A DNA stretch of 64,000 bases from Rubrobacter xylanophilus. GTDB lineage: Bacteria > Actinomycetota > Rubrobacteria > Rubrobacterales > Rubrobacteraceae. This document shows positions 39,608 through 49,024 of the stretch, piece after piece. Position 1 is the stretch's first letter. Each line of letters starts with the position of its first letter. The notes beneath the pieces are model-generated. The model was not told the origin of the DNA. It worked only from the letters and a program-made list of their open reading frames with translations, and did no database searches. The position numbers were made by a program, and so were the translations under genes. Location: assembly GCF_007164525.1 (NCBI RefSeq), contig NZ_AP019791.1:1041501-1105500 (forward strand), in the 5' to 3' direction.

Positions 39608-40194
39608 GCGACCGGGAAGCCTGGGAGCGGCTGCGGCGAAGCTCGGCCGGGAGGTTCGGCGAAGATTCGATCTTCGGGGAGGGTGAGCCTGGCGCCCGGC
39701 TGGCCGTCATAGGCGAGGCCCCGGGAAGGCGGGAGGTCGAGCTGAGCAGGCCGTTCGTCGGCAGGGCCGGGCGGCTCCTCGACGAGCTTTTGGAAGAGGC
39801 GGGCATAGACCGTTCGAAGGTCTACGTGACCAACGTCGTGAAGGTGCGCCCGACGAGAGAGAGCGGCGGCCGCCTCAAGAACCGGCCGCCGTGCGCCGGG
39901 GAGATCCGGGAGGGGCTGGAGGTGCTGGAGGAGGAGCTCAGGTTGATCGGCCCCAGGGTCCTCGTCCTGCTGGGGAGCACCCCGGCCAAGGCGCTCATAG
40001 ACCGCTCGTTCACCATGAGGGAGGGGCGAGGCAGGATGCTGGACTCCAGGCTGGGGCTTCCCGCGATCGCCACCTACCATCCGGCATATCTGCTCCGGGT
40101 GCGCGGCGCCGGAGGCGGGGACTACGACCGCCTCCGGCAACAGGTGGTGGAGGATTTGCGCACCGCCTGGGAGCGGGCCCAGAGCTCCGGTTGA
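39604..40194 (+). CDS. Uracil-DNA glycosylase superfamily protein lacking the Fe-S cysteines
   Basis: A 196-residue UDG-fold protein. The first motif is IGEAPGRREVELSRPFVGRAGRLLDELL (residues 36-63), the central VYVTNVVKVRP, and the second motif ATYHPAYLLRVRG. This is the family-4 layout, but the N-terminal CxxC is absent, KCRP reads KVRP, and the single cysteine (Cys97) is not at a cluster position. It therefore should not hold a 4Fe-4S cluster. ATG overlaps the stop of the decayed Fpg gene. Removes uracil or a related lesion if active. Confidence 0.8.
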   Translation: MSDREAWERLRRSSAGRFGEDSIFGEGEPGARLAVIGEAPGRREVELSRPFVGRAGRLLDELLEEAGIDRSKVYVTNVVKVRPTRESGGRLKNRPPCAGEIREGLEVLEEELRLIGPRVLVLLGSTPAKALIDRSFTMREGRGRMLDSRLGLPAIATYHPAYLLRVRGAGGGDYDRLRQQVVEDLRTAWERAQSSG

Positions 40195-41115
40195 GGTGAC
40201 GGGCACCGCTATCCGCGTCGTCTTTCGATACGCTACCCCTATCCCCTTCACGACTTCCGCCTCCGCATCGTGTTCCCGGGGCTCCAACAGTGGCATGTCC
40301 GAAGATTCCCGAAGACAGGGCTACGGCATCAGCGGGGTGACGCCCCCTCGCCCGGCAGTTGAGAGCCCGCTTCTCGTAGCGCATCGCTACAGCACGCCAC
40401 CGCTTGAGGCGCCTGACGCACCTCCCGACCACGCCGCGCCGGCGAGCCTCCCGGTGGCGGCCCAGGCGGCCGACTGGAGCGACCGGTAGACACCCGCGTG
40501 CTGATCCCTCTTCCCGAAGCCCGCGGGTGCGAAAGGAGTGTCGGAGCGCGCCCCGGACGGCTCCGGCCTCCCGAACGGGCACGGCATTAGGGAGATGTCC
40601 CGGCTACCCGGCAGGTCAGGGAGTACTGCGTTCCAGCGCCTCCGGCATCGCAGCGATGCAGTCCGGGTCCTCCTCGACCGAGCCCTCACACACGCCGTCG
40701 CGCTGCTGCGGTGGCACGCCGCCCTCCAGCTGCTGCAGTTCCTCGGGCGTGAGACACTGGAGCTGTCCGGTGCCGGGGATCTTCCCTATTTTGGGAATTC
40801 GGCTTATCTATAGGCAAAAGAAGAGAGCCGACGAGCGGACTCGAACCGCTGACCTGCTCATTACGAGTTTGAATCGGCCCCTTTTAGCCCGTATCGGCAC
40901 GTCCGGCAAACTGGCTGTTTTGCAGGTATTTCTTGCTATCCAGGGCGACGGCCCGTCCGTTGCGTACCGGCTCGTGTCAGCCGGGTTGCGGTACGGTTGC
41001 GGTAAGCTTTCTGGTCAGATGAAGCCCGGCAAATGGCTTCATCCGAGGCGTTGCGAGGACAGGAGGCGGTTCGTTCTGGCGCAGGATGCGGTATTCGGTG
41101 CCGTCTCCATCCCAT
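40195..41115. other. Gene-poor junction region with ORF remnants and the tRNA fragment
   Basis: No intact gene recognised. On the reverse strand, about 40795 to 40617, a start-less open frame encodes a Gln/Glu-rich stretch (LQCLTPEELQQLEGG...DPDCIAAMPEALERSTP) that could be the end of a truncated protein. Rightward frames here, including one reading ADERTRTADLLITS across the tRNA fragment, are typical translation artefacts of tRNA DNA. The region marks the boundary between chromosomal backbone and the island to the right. Confidence 0.5.
40826..40868 (-). repeat. 3' half of tRNA-Thr(CGU): attachment-site (att) remnant
   Basis: Reverse strand reads ACTCGTAATGAGCAGGTCAG, then CGGTTCGAGTCCGCTCGTCGG, then CT. 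It contains anticodon CGT in loop CTCGTAA, the 3' anticodon stem TGAGC, a T-arm AGCGG/CCGCT around TTCGAGT, and the acceptor 3' strand CGTCGGC. The 5' half is missing: TTCAA precedes instead of the expected GCTC stem. Such a 3' fragment is what remains at the far end of an element that integrated into tRNA-Thr. Orientation puts the element, and the intact tRNA, to the right. No intact copy is seen in the window. Confidence 0.75.
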
Positions 41116-41754
41116 TCAAAGAGATCTTCCTTCCCATTCCTTGAAACGGAGCTGCATCATATCCAGGGTGCGCTTTATCTCACCGTCGGGATTGCGCAGG
41201 TCTTGCCGCACGATCTTGCGCGGACGGTCGTAGATCCAGAGCGGATCGTGAGGGCACGTTGCCGGTATGGACGTGCTGTTCGTGGGATGCTGCGGCGCGA
41301 TCTCCAGGCGGCGAGTCCTCACGTCGTGGAGGACGGTGTTGTAGAGGAGCGGTTCGTGACGGCGATAGGGGTCGTGGTGCTCCCACCACCGGGCTGCGAA
41401 GCTCCAGGCTACTTCCAGGCGCCGATGTACGTCGTTCGGATCTATGCGGTACATCTGTCCGATATCGCGTGTAGTATCTGCGCCAGCCAGGCCGGTCACG
41501 TTCAGAGACACGGAGAGCGTCCCGTTCTCGTAGAGGTCGACCACGGCGAGATCGCGCCCTCCGCGCCAGTCGCCAGGGTTTCCTTGCGTGATGCGCAGCC
41601 GGGAGGCTTCTACCAGTGTGTTCTTGCCCTGGCCGTAATCGAAGATAGACGTTTCTCCTTCGTGGGCTAACCGTTGAACATTTCGCTGGAACGTGGTGTT
41701 CATGAAGTCTGTTGGGTCCACTACCTCTTCGTCCCGAGGCGTCGTCCACGCAAT
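41116..41754 (-). pseudogene. Unrecognised ORF, probably the 3' part of a broken gene
   Basis: The frame is open from just after the TAG at 41755 (IAWTTPRDEEVVDPTDFMN) to 41116. A GTG at 41721 could start a 201-residue protein. Distinct stretches are FDYGQGKNTLVEASRLRI and RDLAVVDLYENGTLSVSLNV. The coding quality continues upstream of the TAG in the same frame (RPMVAASNAERG...ERVEGIVWV), which suggests the TAG interrupts one longer protein fused by deletion to the methylase remnant. Function not recognised. Confidence 0.45.
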
Positions 41755-42224
41755 CTACACCCAGACGATGCCCTCTACCCTTTCCGGCCTCTCAGCTAAG
41801 GAGGCCTCAATACGCTCACGTGAGCCTCTTTCCGCGTTGCTGGCGGCTACCATGGGACGGCCTTCGCGCAGGCGGCACAGCACGCGCAGAACCTCGGGAT
41901 GGAAGGCCCAGCGTCAGAACTCTTTCTCGGGGACGTCATCCGGTTCGGTTACTTCGTCCAGGATCCGGCGAGCCGCGGCGACGATATAGCGAGGGAAGTG
42001 TTAGCGAGCTTGGCCTGGGAGAGGGCCACGGCGACGGGGCTGCTGTCCACGCCTATGGAGGGTAAGCCAAGAGTCCGGGCCGCGTAGTTGGTCGTGCCCC
42101 GACCGCAGAACGGGTCCACAACAAGCTGCCCAGGAGTCGCGTCGCGAAGAACCCCGAGCGAAAACTCCAGGGGGAACATCGTGAAGTACGGGCAGATGGC
42201 GTTGAGTCGCCCCTTTGCCTTCAT
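41755..42224 (-). pseudogene. DNA methylase (N-4/N-6 type) remnant
   Basis: ATG at 42224 overlaps the stop of the HerA-type gene. NAICPYFTMFPLEFSLGVL and the SAM-binding motif VVDPFCGRGTTNYAA (about residue 40) identify a DNA methyltransferase. Near 41990 the frame shifts. In the new frame IVAAARRILDEVTEPDDVPE and RWAFHPEVLRVLCRLREG continue, broken by an in-frame TGA at 41916-41914 where Trp is expected. The catalytic Asn/Asp-Pro-Pro-Tyr half is absent. Nonfunctional. Confidence 0.75.
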
Positions 42225-44016
42225 CCGTGTTGCGGATCTCCGCCGGCTCTCACGTATGTGGTGTTCCTCTGCTCGTTTATGTAGGAGTGCCAGGCCTTGC
42301 CCTGGGGACCGAATATTTCGTTGAGGGCCTTGGGTACAAGATCGTACGCAAGCTGATCTCTCCCTTCCAGCGTGTCCGGCAGTCTCTCCTTGAGGAACGC
42401 TTTGACAGTCCCGAAGCGACTCCACCGTTCCTGATCCTCTCAAGGAGATCGTCGGCTGCTCTCAAGGCTTGTATAGCGTTTCTCTCATAGGTTTCCTTGA
42501 CGTCGGGTTTCTCGATCGAATCGCCGTCCGAGGAGAACTCATCGAGGTCGAACTCTTCAAGATCGAGGAATGGGTCTTCCTCCGAGGTCGCCGCCGTCGC
42601 TCGCCCGTTGCCAGAAGCGCGACTTTCCGAGCCGGCGGTTTCGAGCATCGCCTCTTGAAGCTGCTGGTCGAACTCGCGCTTCATCTCGGCGGCGAAGGTC
42701 GGGACGGCGGCCCTGTCGTAGTTCTCATCGAGGCGACGGTACATTTGTTCGAACGACAGAGCGCGTATGGCTACGGGGTAAGGCTTACCCTCGACGGAGC
42801 TCCAGAAGACGCCCTGGCCGGGGATGGGCTCGTTGAGCAGGGCGCTCAGGAGATCCTCGCTGAAGTGGGCGTTGGCTTTGCGGACATTCACGAGGTCCGT
42901 GGCAGAGAGCAGGTGGAAGATGAACCAGTTATCGCCCTGGCTGAGGATATCGTTGGGGATGGAGCCGGGCTGCTGTGTGATGAGTAGCGCGCCGAGGGCG
43001 TACTTGCGGCCTTCCTTCACCCAGGCGATGTAGGGTTCGGCTGCGGTTGCGCGCTCGTTGAGAACGGCCTGAGCCTCCTCGACGACGGCGATGGTGGGAA
43101 TGGTCTTGGGCTCTCTGGTGGTGAACTGTTCCTGGTTGCGGTCGAAGATCTTGCGCAGGATCAGGCCGCTCAAGATGAGAGATTGCCCTTCGCGCATTTG
43201 GGAAACATCCACGACACACAGCTTGCCCTGGGTAAGCGCGTGCAACAGCTTGTCCATGAGCTGGCTGCTCTTGCCGTGTACGCTCCTGACGATTCTCGTC
43301 ATGTTCGAACGGGCGGCGAGGGCTTCCATCTCCTGGTTGTCGGTGAGATCCATTATGCGACTTATGTCAGAAATCGGGGTTTGGTTGCCGGTTTTGGCGA
43401 TCAGATTGACCAACTCTTCCCACCTGTTCTGACTCAGCCCCCTGAGCTTGTGAACGTTTTGCTGATTTTGCCGCTCAGGCGAGAGAGCGATACCGATAAC
43501 GTCCGATGGTTTCAATCTTCGGATGTCGAGCCTTATGCCATCGGCGACGAAGGACTGGTAGAAGTCGCTGGGGCCTTCGCGATCGGTGAAGACGACGATC
43601 TTGTCTTGCAGGTGTGGAACGTCGCAGAGTCCGGGGCGGCCCTTATCGTCGGGCCAGAAGTACTCACCGTCGGGGTCAAAGATCACGGTCCCGACCGGCA
43701 CTCGCTTGCCGCCGCGCTTCTCGACTGTTGGGGTTTCGGCGTAGAGCTTGCTGAAGAGCAGCTTGTTGAGGTTGGACTTGCCGAAACCAGCCCGCGCGAA
43801 GATGAACGAGCGGCGGGAGACGAGGCTCTCGATGGGGAACTCGACGAGGACCTCGGGCTCCTTTATCTGCATCCAGTCTTCGGCGGCCAGCTTGCCGCTG
43901 ACGCTTGCCACAGCGTCCATAAACCAGGGCTGGGGAAAATTCTCGAATAAAGAGAAAAAGAGGTGCTCCAGCTTGCGCCAAAAGACTCGGCCTCTTACAG
44001 TTTCGAAAAGAAACAT
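42221..44016 (-). pseudogene. HerA/DUF87-type ATPase with a C-terminal frameshift
   Basis: Walker A is ARAGFGKSNLNKLL (near residue 85), Walker B TIAVVEEAQAVL, and the arginine-finger region LLITQQPGSIPNDILSQ, the order seen in HerA-like DNA translocases. Near 42424-42430 one extra base shifts the frame: the annotated tail becomes Arg/Ser-rich, while the other frame continues RWSRFGTVKAFLKERL and LVPKALNEIFGPQGKAWHS to a TGA at 42221 that overlaps the methylase ATG. The N-terminal beta-barrel seems short or lost next to the divergent gldA. Ancestral role: DNA pumping, probably in a defence module with the methylase. Confidence 0.7.
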
Positions 44017-44040
44017 ATCCAATAAGGAAAGGCAGGAGTT

Positions 44041-45192
44041 GTGGCTTCTCGCGTAGATGCCTCTTTGGAGGTTGCGGTATTTGCAGCACCGGGCAAGTAC
44101 ATTCAAGGAAGGGGAGCAATAGGTCGCTTGGAAGACACTCTGGAGAACCTTGGGGCCAACATACCCCTTATCCTCTGTGATCCTGTCGCGTCGCAGATTC
44201 TGGGCGACACTCTCGATAGGATTCCGGATGCGGTACGCATTGAGTTTAATGGTGAGTGCTCCCCTGAGGAGATAGAGCGTGTTTCCAAAGAAGCCTCCGA
44301 AAGTGGGGTGGATGCGTTAGTCGGGGTTGGGGGTGGCAAAACCCTCGATACGGCCAAATCCGTTGCCCACCCAATGGGTCTCCCTCTTGTAATAGTACCT
44401 ACTATCGCCTCGACTGATGCTCCCACCAGCTCACTCTCTGTAGTCTATGAGGAGGATGGGTCCTTCAAGGAGTATCGTTTCTTCGGGCGCAATCCAGATG
44501 CGGTAATAGTAGATACGGCCGTTATTGCCCGGGCACCGGTTAGGTTTCTCGTCGCTGGCATAGGAGATGGCCTCAGCACCTACTTTGAGGCGGATGCTTC
44601 CTCTAAGACACGCAAGCAGACCATGGCAGGAGGAGCTCCCACTCAGGCAGCTCTCGCCATAGCTCGCCTCTGCTACGATACCCTACTCGAGTATGGGGTA
44701 GCCGCCCGGCTCGCCGTAGAGAGGCAGGCTGTAACACCGGCGCTTGATAAGGTCGTCGAGGCCAACACACTGCTCTCAGGGCTGGGGTTTGAGTCGGGGG
44801 GTCTTGCTGCGGCCCACTCGGTGCACAACGGGCTTACGGCCTTGGAGGGCACCCACCACTACTGGCACGGGGAGAAGGTTGCCTTTGGGGTTATCACAAT
44901 GCTCATGCTCGAAGAGCGCCCGGCGCGTCAGATAGAGGAGGTAGTGGACTTCTGTCTGGAGGTGGGGCTGCCTGTCACCCTAGGTGATATAGGACTTGAA
45001 GGTGTAAGCCGCGAAGAGCTTGAGAAGGTAGCAGATTTGGCCTGTGCCGAAGGAGAAACAATCCACAACGAGCCCTTCGAGGTTTACCCGGAGATGGTAG
45101 TGGATGCGATGCTCGCGGCGGATGCCTTCGGAGGCCAGCGTCGGGACGAGCTTGAAGGAATAGGTCGCAAGCTCCCTCCTGTGGCGGGGTAG
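44041..45192 (+). CDS. gldA: Glycerol dehydrogenase-like Fe/Zn alcohol dehydrogenase
   Basis: A 383-residue protein of the iron-containing ADH / glycerol dehydrogenase family. GVGGGKTLDTAKSVA is the NAD-binding motif (about residue 94), followed by PTIASTDAPTSSLSVVY. Metal ligands lie in GIGDGLSTYFEAD and HSVHNGLTAL with HHYWHGEKVAFG. GTG start after GGCAGGAG. More A/T in third positions than the genes left of the att site. Intact, between the broken HerA gene (divergent) and the broken integrase: island cargo. Confidence 0.88.
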   Translation: MASRVDASLEVAVFAAPGKYIQGRGAIGRLEDTLENLGANIPLILCDPVASQILGDTLDRIPDAVRIEFNGECSPEEIERVSKEASESGVDALVGVGGGKTLDTAKSVAHPMGLPLVIVPTIASTDAPTSSLSVVYEEDGSFKEYRFFGRNPDAVIVDTAVIARAPVRFLVAGIGDGLSTYFEADASSKTRKQTMAGGAPTQAALAIARLCYDTLLEYGVAARLAVERQAVTPALDKVVEANTLLSGLGFESGGLAAAHSVHNGLTALEGTHHYWHGEKVAFGVITMLMLEERPARQIEEVVDFCLEVGLPVTLGDIGLEGVSREELEKVADLACAEGETIHNEPFEVYPEMVVDAMLAADAFGGQRRDELEGIGRKLPPVAG

Positions 45193-45318
45193 GTTCTCGG
45201 CGAGGCTCGAAGCAAAAACTATCAGGGGCTATCGATTACCGAGATCTTCCAGGCAATCGCTAAAGCGCCGGTCAAACGGTTGACTCATAGCTCGGTAGCT
45301 ACAGTGCCTGGGCTTGAT

Positions 45319-46060
45319 ACGGTTAGGTGGTTCTCGGGCATTCTCGTTGTCTTGCACAAGGCGCTCGGCCAGGACGTGCGGGACGGCCTCATTCTCCGCA
45401 ACGTCACGGAGGCGGTGAAGGTCCCGCAGGTCAGGCACAAGGGGATAGAGCCCCTATCGGCCGAGGAGACGAAGAAGCTACTGGCGGCAGCCCGAGAGGA
45501 ACGCTTCGAGGCCCTGTACGTCCTGGCCGTGACGACGGGGCTGAGAGAGGGCGAGCTACCCGTCCTCTCAAGTGGGGCGACGTGGACCTGGAAGGCAGGG
45601 TGCTGTGCGTCCGGCGCGCGCTCACCCGAGTCAAGGGCAGCTACGCTCTGGGCGAGCCCAAGACCGCCAGGAGCCGTCGGAGCGCGAGCCTAACAGAGAC
45701 GGCCGTCAAGGCGCTGCGGGCGTACCTCGCTCGCTAGTTGGAGGAGATAGACCGGGTAGGCTCGCGCTATCAGGACGGTGGGCTCATCTTCGCCACGGAG
45801 AGAGGTACGATCGTAACCCGTCGAACTTCAGGAGTCGGTCCTTCGCGCCGCTGCTGGAGCGTGCGAAGCTGCCGGCCATCAGGTTCCACGACCTCCGGCA
45901 CACCTGCGCAACCCTGCTGCTCACAAAGAACGTCAACCCCAAGGTTGTCTCGGAGATGCTGGGCCACGCCAGCATCTCCTTCACCCTTGACACCTACTCA
46001 CACGTGCTGCTCAACATGCAAGATAGCGCGGCCCGGGCGCTGGAGGAAGCGCTGCGGTAG
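45319..46060 (+). pseudogene. Tyrosine recombinase (phage-type integrase) pseudogene
   Basis: The pieces lie in different frames. VLHKALGQDVRDGLILRNVT through TTGLREGE (first catalytic Arg) shifts near 45560 into LKWGDVDLEGRVLCVRRAL, which ends in a TAG near 45737. LEEIDRVGSRYQDGGLIFAT continues, then a further shift near 45815 leads to RFHDLRHTCATLLL (HxxR), EMLGHASISFTLDTYSHVL (His and catalytic Tyr) and a stop at 46060. The N-terminal arm/core domain is missing. It is the expected integrase of the element that used the tRNA-Thr site and is inactive. Confidence 0.85.
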
Positions 46061-46454
46061 CGTGCGTCAACCACAACTGCATCCGAGAACCCACTGGCCA
46101 ACGGTTTCCGGTATTTCGAGCGACGGACCAGGACGTGTCCAGGTCCGTCTTGATAGGCGAAGACAATGGCAAACTCCTGTAACTTGCTGATGTGCGCTTT
46201 GTCGCTTAACAAAGACCATCGGTGGAGCATTTACACCGGCAGCGTCTGCACCTCATCTATCCCGTGAGTCAGCGTGCTATAGGCCAAGAGTGGTCGTGCA
46301 CGGGCGGTTCTCGCTCGAGTGAGTGACGTCCTCTCTATCTCGAATCTGCTTCTGTCAGGAGCGACTGGGCTCCGTATCTCTCGATATCGCGAACCATCCT
46401 ACTGATCCGGAGATATTGCCTCTACCCAACACGAACCGAAGTGACGAAGCAGCA
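46061..46454. other. Intergenic stretch without recognisable gene
   Basis: About 390 bp between the integrase remnant and the MBL hydrolase stop. Open frames are short and show no family motif. No tRNA-Thr copy is visible here although it would be expected next to an integrase, so the element end was either lost or lies further right. Confidence 0.5.
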
Positions 46455-47489
46455 TCAACGATGGAGGTTTCGAGGACGAGCCCTAGCAATAGAGCGGTAG
46501 CGGACCACTCCGTTCTCAGTACGCTCCACTCGTCCATTGCTGGAGAGGTGTTCAAGGTGGGCGAGCGTTTCGGCGAGAGCGAAGCAATGTTCGTACAGCG
46601 AGAGGTCATCTCGAAAGACCCTCCGAGAAACCTCGAGCGGGGTCTTCGGGGTGTCCGAAAGCTCGTGGAGCATAACTTCGAGCCGCTCATCGTGGTGAGA
46701 GACCAGCTCACCGATGCGCCCGTCGAGGTCGTGGAAGATCGGCCCGTGTCCCGGTAGCACGAGTTCCACGTCCAGCCCGCGCAGTTTCTCCAGGTGCCTT
46801 ATGTAACGTGCTAACGGTCCTGGCTCAGTATCGTGCCAGAAGCCGACGTTCGGGGTCAATCCAAGCATGACGTGGTCGGCGGCGAAAAGGAGGCGCCTAC
46901 CTTCATCGTGCAGGATAAACTGGTGGTCGGCGTGTCCTGGGGCATGGATCACGGTGGCCTCGCTTCCGCCCAGAGCTACCTTCTCGCCTTCCCGCAGCGG
47001 CAGGATCTCGTCTGGCATCTCGAGCCTGGTGCGGGTCCCTTTTGCGGCCCGCTTCGCGAGATGCGGATCCATGCCGTAAAGGGTCAGATGCTCGGCCAGC
47101 TCTCCAACGGTCCGGTCGGTATCCCATACCCTGTGGGCGTGCGCGATCTCGCTTTCCAGCATATATACGGGCCCCTCGGAACGCTCCTGCAACCAACGGG
47201 CCGCTCCCAGGTGATCCGGATGGTAATGGCTTACCAAGATACGCGAAACATCCCGGTCGAGGTCACAACCCACGCTTTTGGCTCCGGCCTCCCACGCGGC
47301 CCGCCCCTCCGGCCAGTCGAAGCCAGCGTCTATGAGTGTCCAGCCTTCGTCTTCCTCGACGAGGTACGCCGAGACGAACACGAGCGGGAGCGGGACCGGC
47401 ACCTTCAACTGGTATACACCCTCGGCGACCCGAGAAGCTTCCCCCACCGGCTGACGGGCGAGCCTCGACGGGGCTACGTGCTCAGACAT
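46455..47489 (-). CDS. MBL-fold metallohydrolase (paralogue 2)
   Basis: A 344-residue paralogue of the protein at 13966-14976: the starts MSEHVAPSRLARQPVGEASR and MSGVAPSRLGGQPVGE align, and both carry a C-terminal LAETLAHLEHL. Zinc motifs are VSHYHPDHLGAARW, HAPGHADHQFILHDE, AADHVMLGLTPN and PGHGPIFHD. A long Arg-rich C-terminal tail (RSIARARPRNLHR) is extra. Probable CoA-thioester or lactone hydrolase of cluster 2, 59 bp after the alcohol dehydrogenase. Confidence 0.85.
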   Translation of the reverse strand: MSEHVAPSRLARQPVGEASRVAEGVYQLKVPVPLPLVFVSAYLVEEDEGWTLIDAGFDWPEGRAAWEAGAKSVGCDLDRDVSRILVSHYHPDHLGAARWLQERSEGPVYMLESEIAHAHRVWDTDRTVGELAEHLTLYGMDPHLAKRAAKGTRTRLEMPDEILPLREGEKVALGGSEATVIHAPGHADHQFILHDEGRRLLFAADHVMLGLTPNVGFWHDTEPGPLARYIRHLEKLRGLDVELVLPGHGPIFHDLDGRIGELVSHHDERLEVMLHELSDTPKTPLEVSRRVFRDDLSLYEHCFALAETLAHLEHLSSNGRVERTENGVVRYRSIARARPRNLHR

Positions 47490-47548
47490 CTATGGCTTCC
47501 TCCTTCAGTCATGGGATGCTGCAGAGCACCCGTACGAGGCACGACTTT

Positions 47549-48649
47549 TCAGAACAGTATGACGGCCCTCGCACCACTCTCCGAGGCGCAATAGGCCACG
47601 GCTTCGTTGACCTCTTCGAACTTAAACTTGGCCGAGACCAGCTGGTCCAGCTTGAGTAGCCCGGACTCGTAGAGACGACATACGAGGTCCACGTCTCTCA
47701 ACGTGCTAGCGGACCCGTAGAGGGAGCCCCGGATCGTCTTCTCTGTCATCACGATGCCCGTAAACGCCGGCACGTTGACGGTTACGGAACTGCCTCCCGC
47801 ACCGACTAGGATGGTCTGACCGCCCCGACGGGTCATGCGTATGGCGTCGCGAATCGTCTCTTGGCGACCGACGACTTCGAGAGCGACATCTGCCCCGCGA
47901 CCGGACGTGATCTCCCGGACCTTCTCGATGACCTCGTCTCCCGCCTCAATAGTGTGAGTTGCTCCGAATTGCTCGGCGAGCTCAAGCCTCTCGGGATGCA
48001 TGTCCACGGCGACTATCTGGGATGCGCCGCTGATCCTGGCCCCCTGGACGGCGTTGAGGCCCACCCCACCACACCCGACGACCGCCACCGTGTCGCCCGG
48101 CCGGATGTCGGCCGTGTTGACGGCCGCGCCGAATCCAGTTAGCACGCCGCAGCCAATAAGGGCCGCCGCGGCGATGTCCAGAGTGTCCGGGACCTTCACC
48201 GCTGCCCTTGCAGAGACCACGCAGCGCCTGGAGAACGTCCCGAGCCCGGCCATGTGATAAACGGGCTTGCCCTTCCACCTGAAACGCGTCGTGCCGTCGA
48301 GCAGTGTTCCCCTAGCCATCGCTCCCCCTGCCACCTCACACAGAGCCGGCTGGCCGTGGGTGCAGTAGAAGCACACCCCGCACTGGGCGAGCCAGGCGAG
48401 AACCACCCGGTCTCCCGGACGGACGTTCGTTACCCCATCCCCAACCTCGACCACGGTACCCGCGCCTTCGTGCCCTAGGACGACAGGGAAAGGGTTCGGA
48501 AGGGTCTCGTCGTATACGGAGATGTCCGAGTGGCACACCCCCGTCGCCCCGATTTCGACCATAACCTCACCGGAATGAGGGCCTTCTAGCTCCACATCTA
48601 CAAGTTCGAGCGGCCGCTTCGGAGACTCCAGTACCGCCGCCTCTGTCAT
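47549..48649 (-). CDS. Zinc-dependent alcohol dehydrogenase (cluster 2)
   Basis: A 366-residue medium-chain dehydrogenase with catalytic-zinc ligands in GVCHSDISVYDE and GHEGAGTVVEVG, and structural cysteines in CGVCFYCTHGQPALC. The nucleotide fold is VVGCGGVGLNAVQGARISG with VDMHPERL, indicating NAD. LIGCGVLTGFGAAVNTADI is the class-III-like loop. GGAGGCG precedes the ATG at 48649, and the 15 codons upstream of it are not conserved. Distant paralogue of the aryl-alcohol dehydrogenase at 23269. Confidence 0.88.
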   Translation of the reverse strand: MTEAAVLESPKRPLELVDVELEGPHSGEVMVEIGATGVCHSDISVYDETLPNPFPVVLGHEGAGTVVEVGDGVTNVRPGDRVVLAWLAQCGVCFYCTHGQPALCEVAGGAMARGTLLDGTTRFRWKGKPVYHMAGLGTFSRRCVVSARAAVKVPDTLDIAAAALIGCGVLTGFGAAVNTADIRPGDTVAVVGCGGVGLNAVQGARISGASQIVAVDMHPERLELAEQFGATHTIEAGDEVIEKVREITSGRGADVALEVVGRQETIRDAIRMTRRGGQTILVGAGGSSVTVNVPAFTGIVMTEKTIRGSLYGSASTLRDVDLVCRLYESGLLKLDQLVSAKFKFEEVNEAVAYCASESGARAVILF

Positions 48650-49024
48650 AAACACGCCTCCAGTACCCCCTGGTGTGCAAGCAGCGCGGCACACACGACT
48701 GCAGGAGCCCTACCAAACTCCGGGATCCTCCAATTGACAAGCCCCACAAGATCACCCCCGAATAATTTTACAATATATGTCACCCAGTTACCTAGTAAGT
48801 ATACTATATCCGGTGGTACGGTGGTGTCCGGATGAGACGTAAGCTTGCGACGAGAGAGCGAAATCCGGTTGGTTCTCCGAGAATGGTAAGAAGTGGACAT
48901 ACGGAGTTGGAAACTGCCCAGCAGCGAGGGAAGGATCCGAGGTCGTTCGTGGAACCGCCTCGAGTTCTTCGCACCACTGCTGGAACTCGAGATCCCATCT
49001 GGGCGGAGTGCAGCTCGCACCATC
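48650..49024. promoter_or_regulatory. Upstream region of cluster-2 alcohol dehydrogenase with a repeated 25-bp element
   Basis: Non-coding, A/T-rich. The element at 48765-48789 (begins ATTTTACAATATATG, ends GTCACCCAGTT) matches 21 of 25 positions of 50397-50421. Rightward it carries ATGTCA and, 17 bp on, TATACT (48802-48807 region), yet no rightward gene follows. Leftward, TTACTA and TATTGT lie at promoter spacing for the dehydrogenase. Confidence 0.45.

Noticed and set aside
40826-40905. Complete tRNA-Thr gene
   Set aside because: Only the 3' half folds; the sequence before the anticodon loop cannot pair with TGAGC and there is no D-arm or 5' acceptor strand.
40404-41144. 246-codon rightward frame containing ADERTRTADLLITS
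   Set aside because: That string is the translation of tRNA DNA on the wrong strand; treated as an artefact that helped locate the tRNA fragment.
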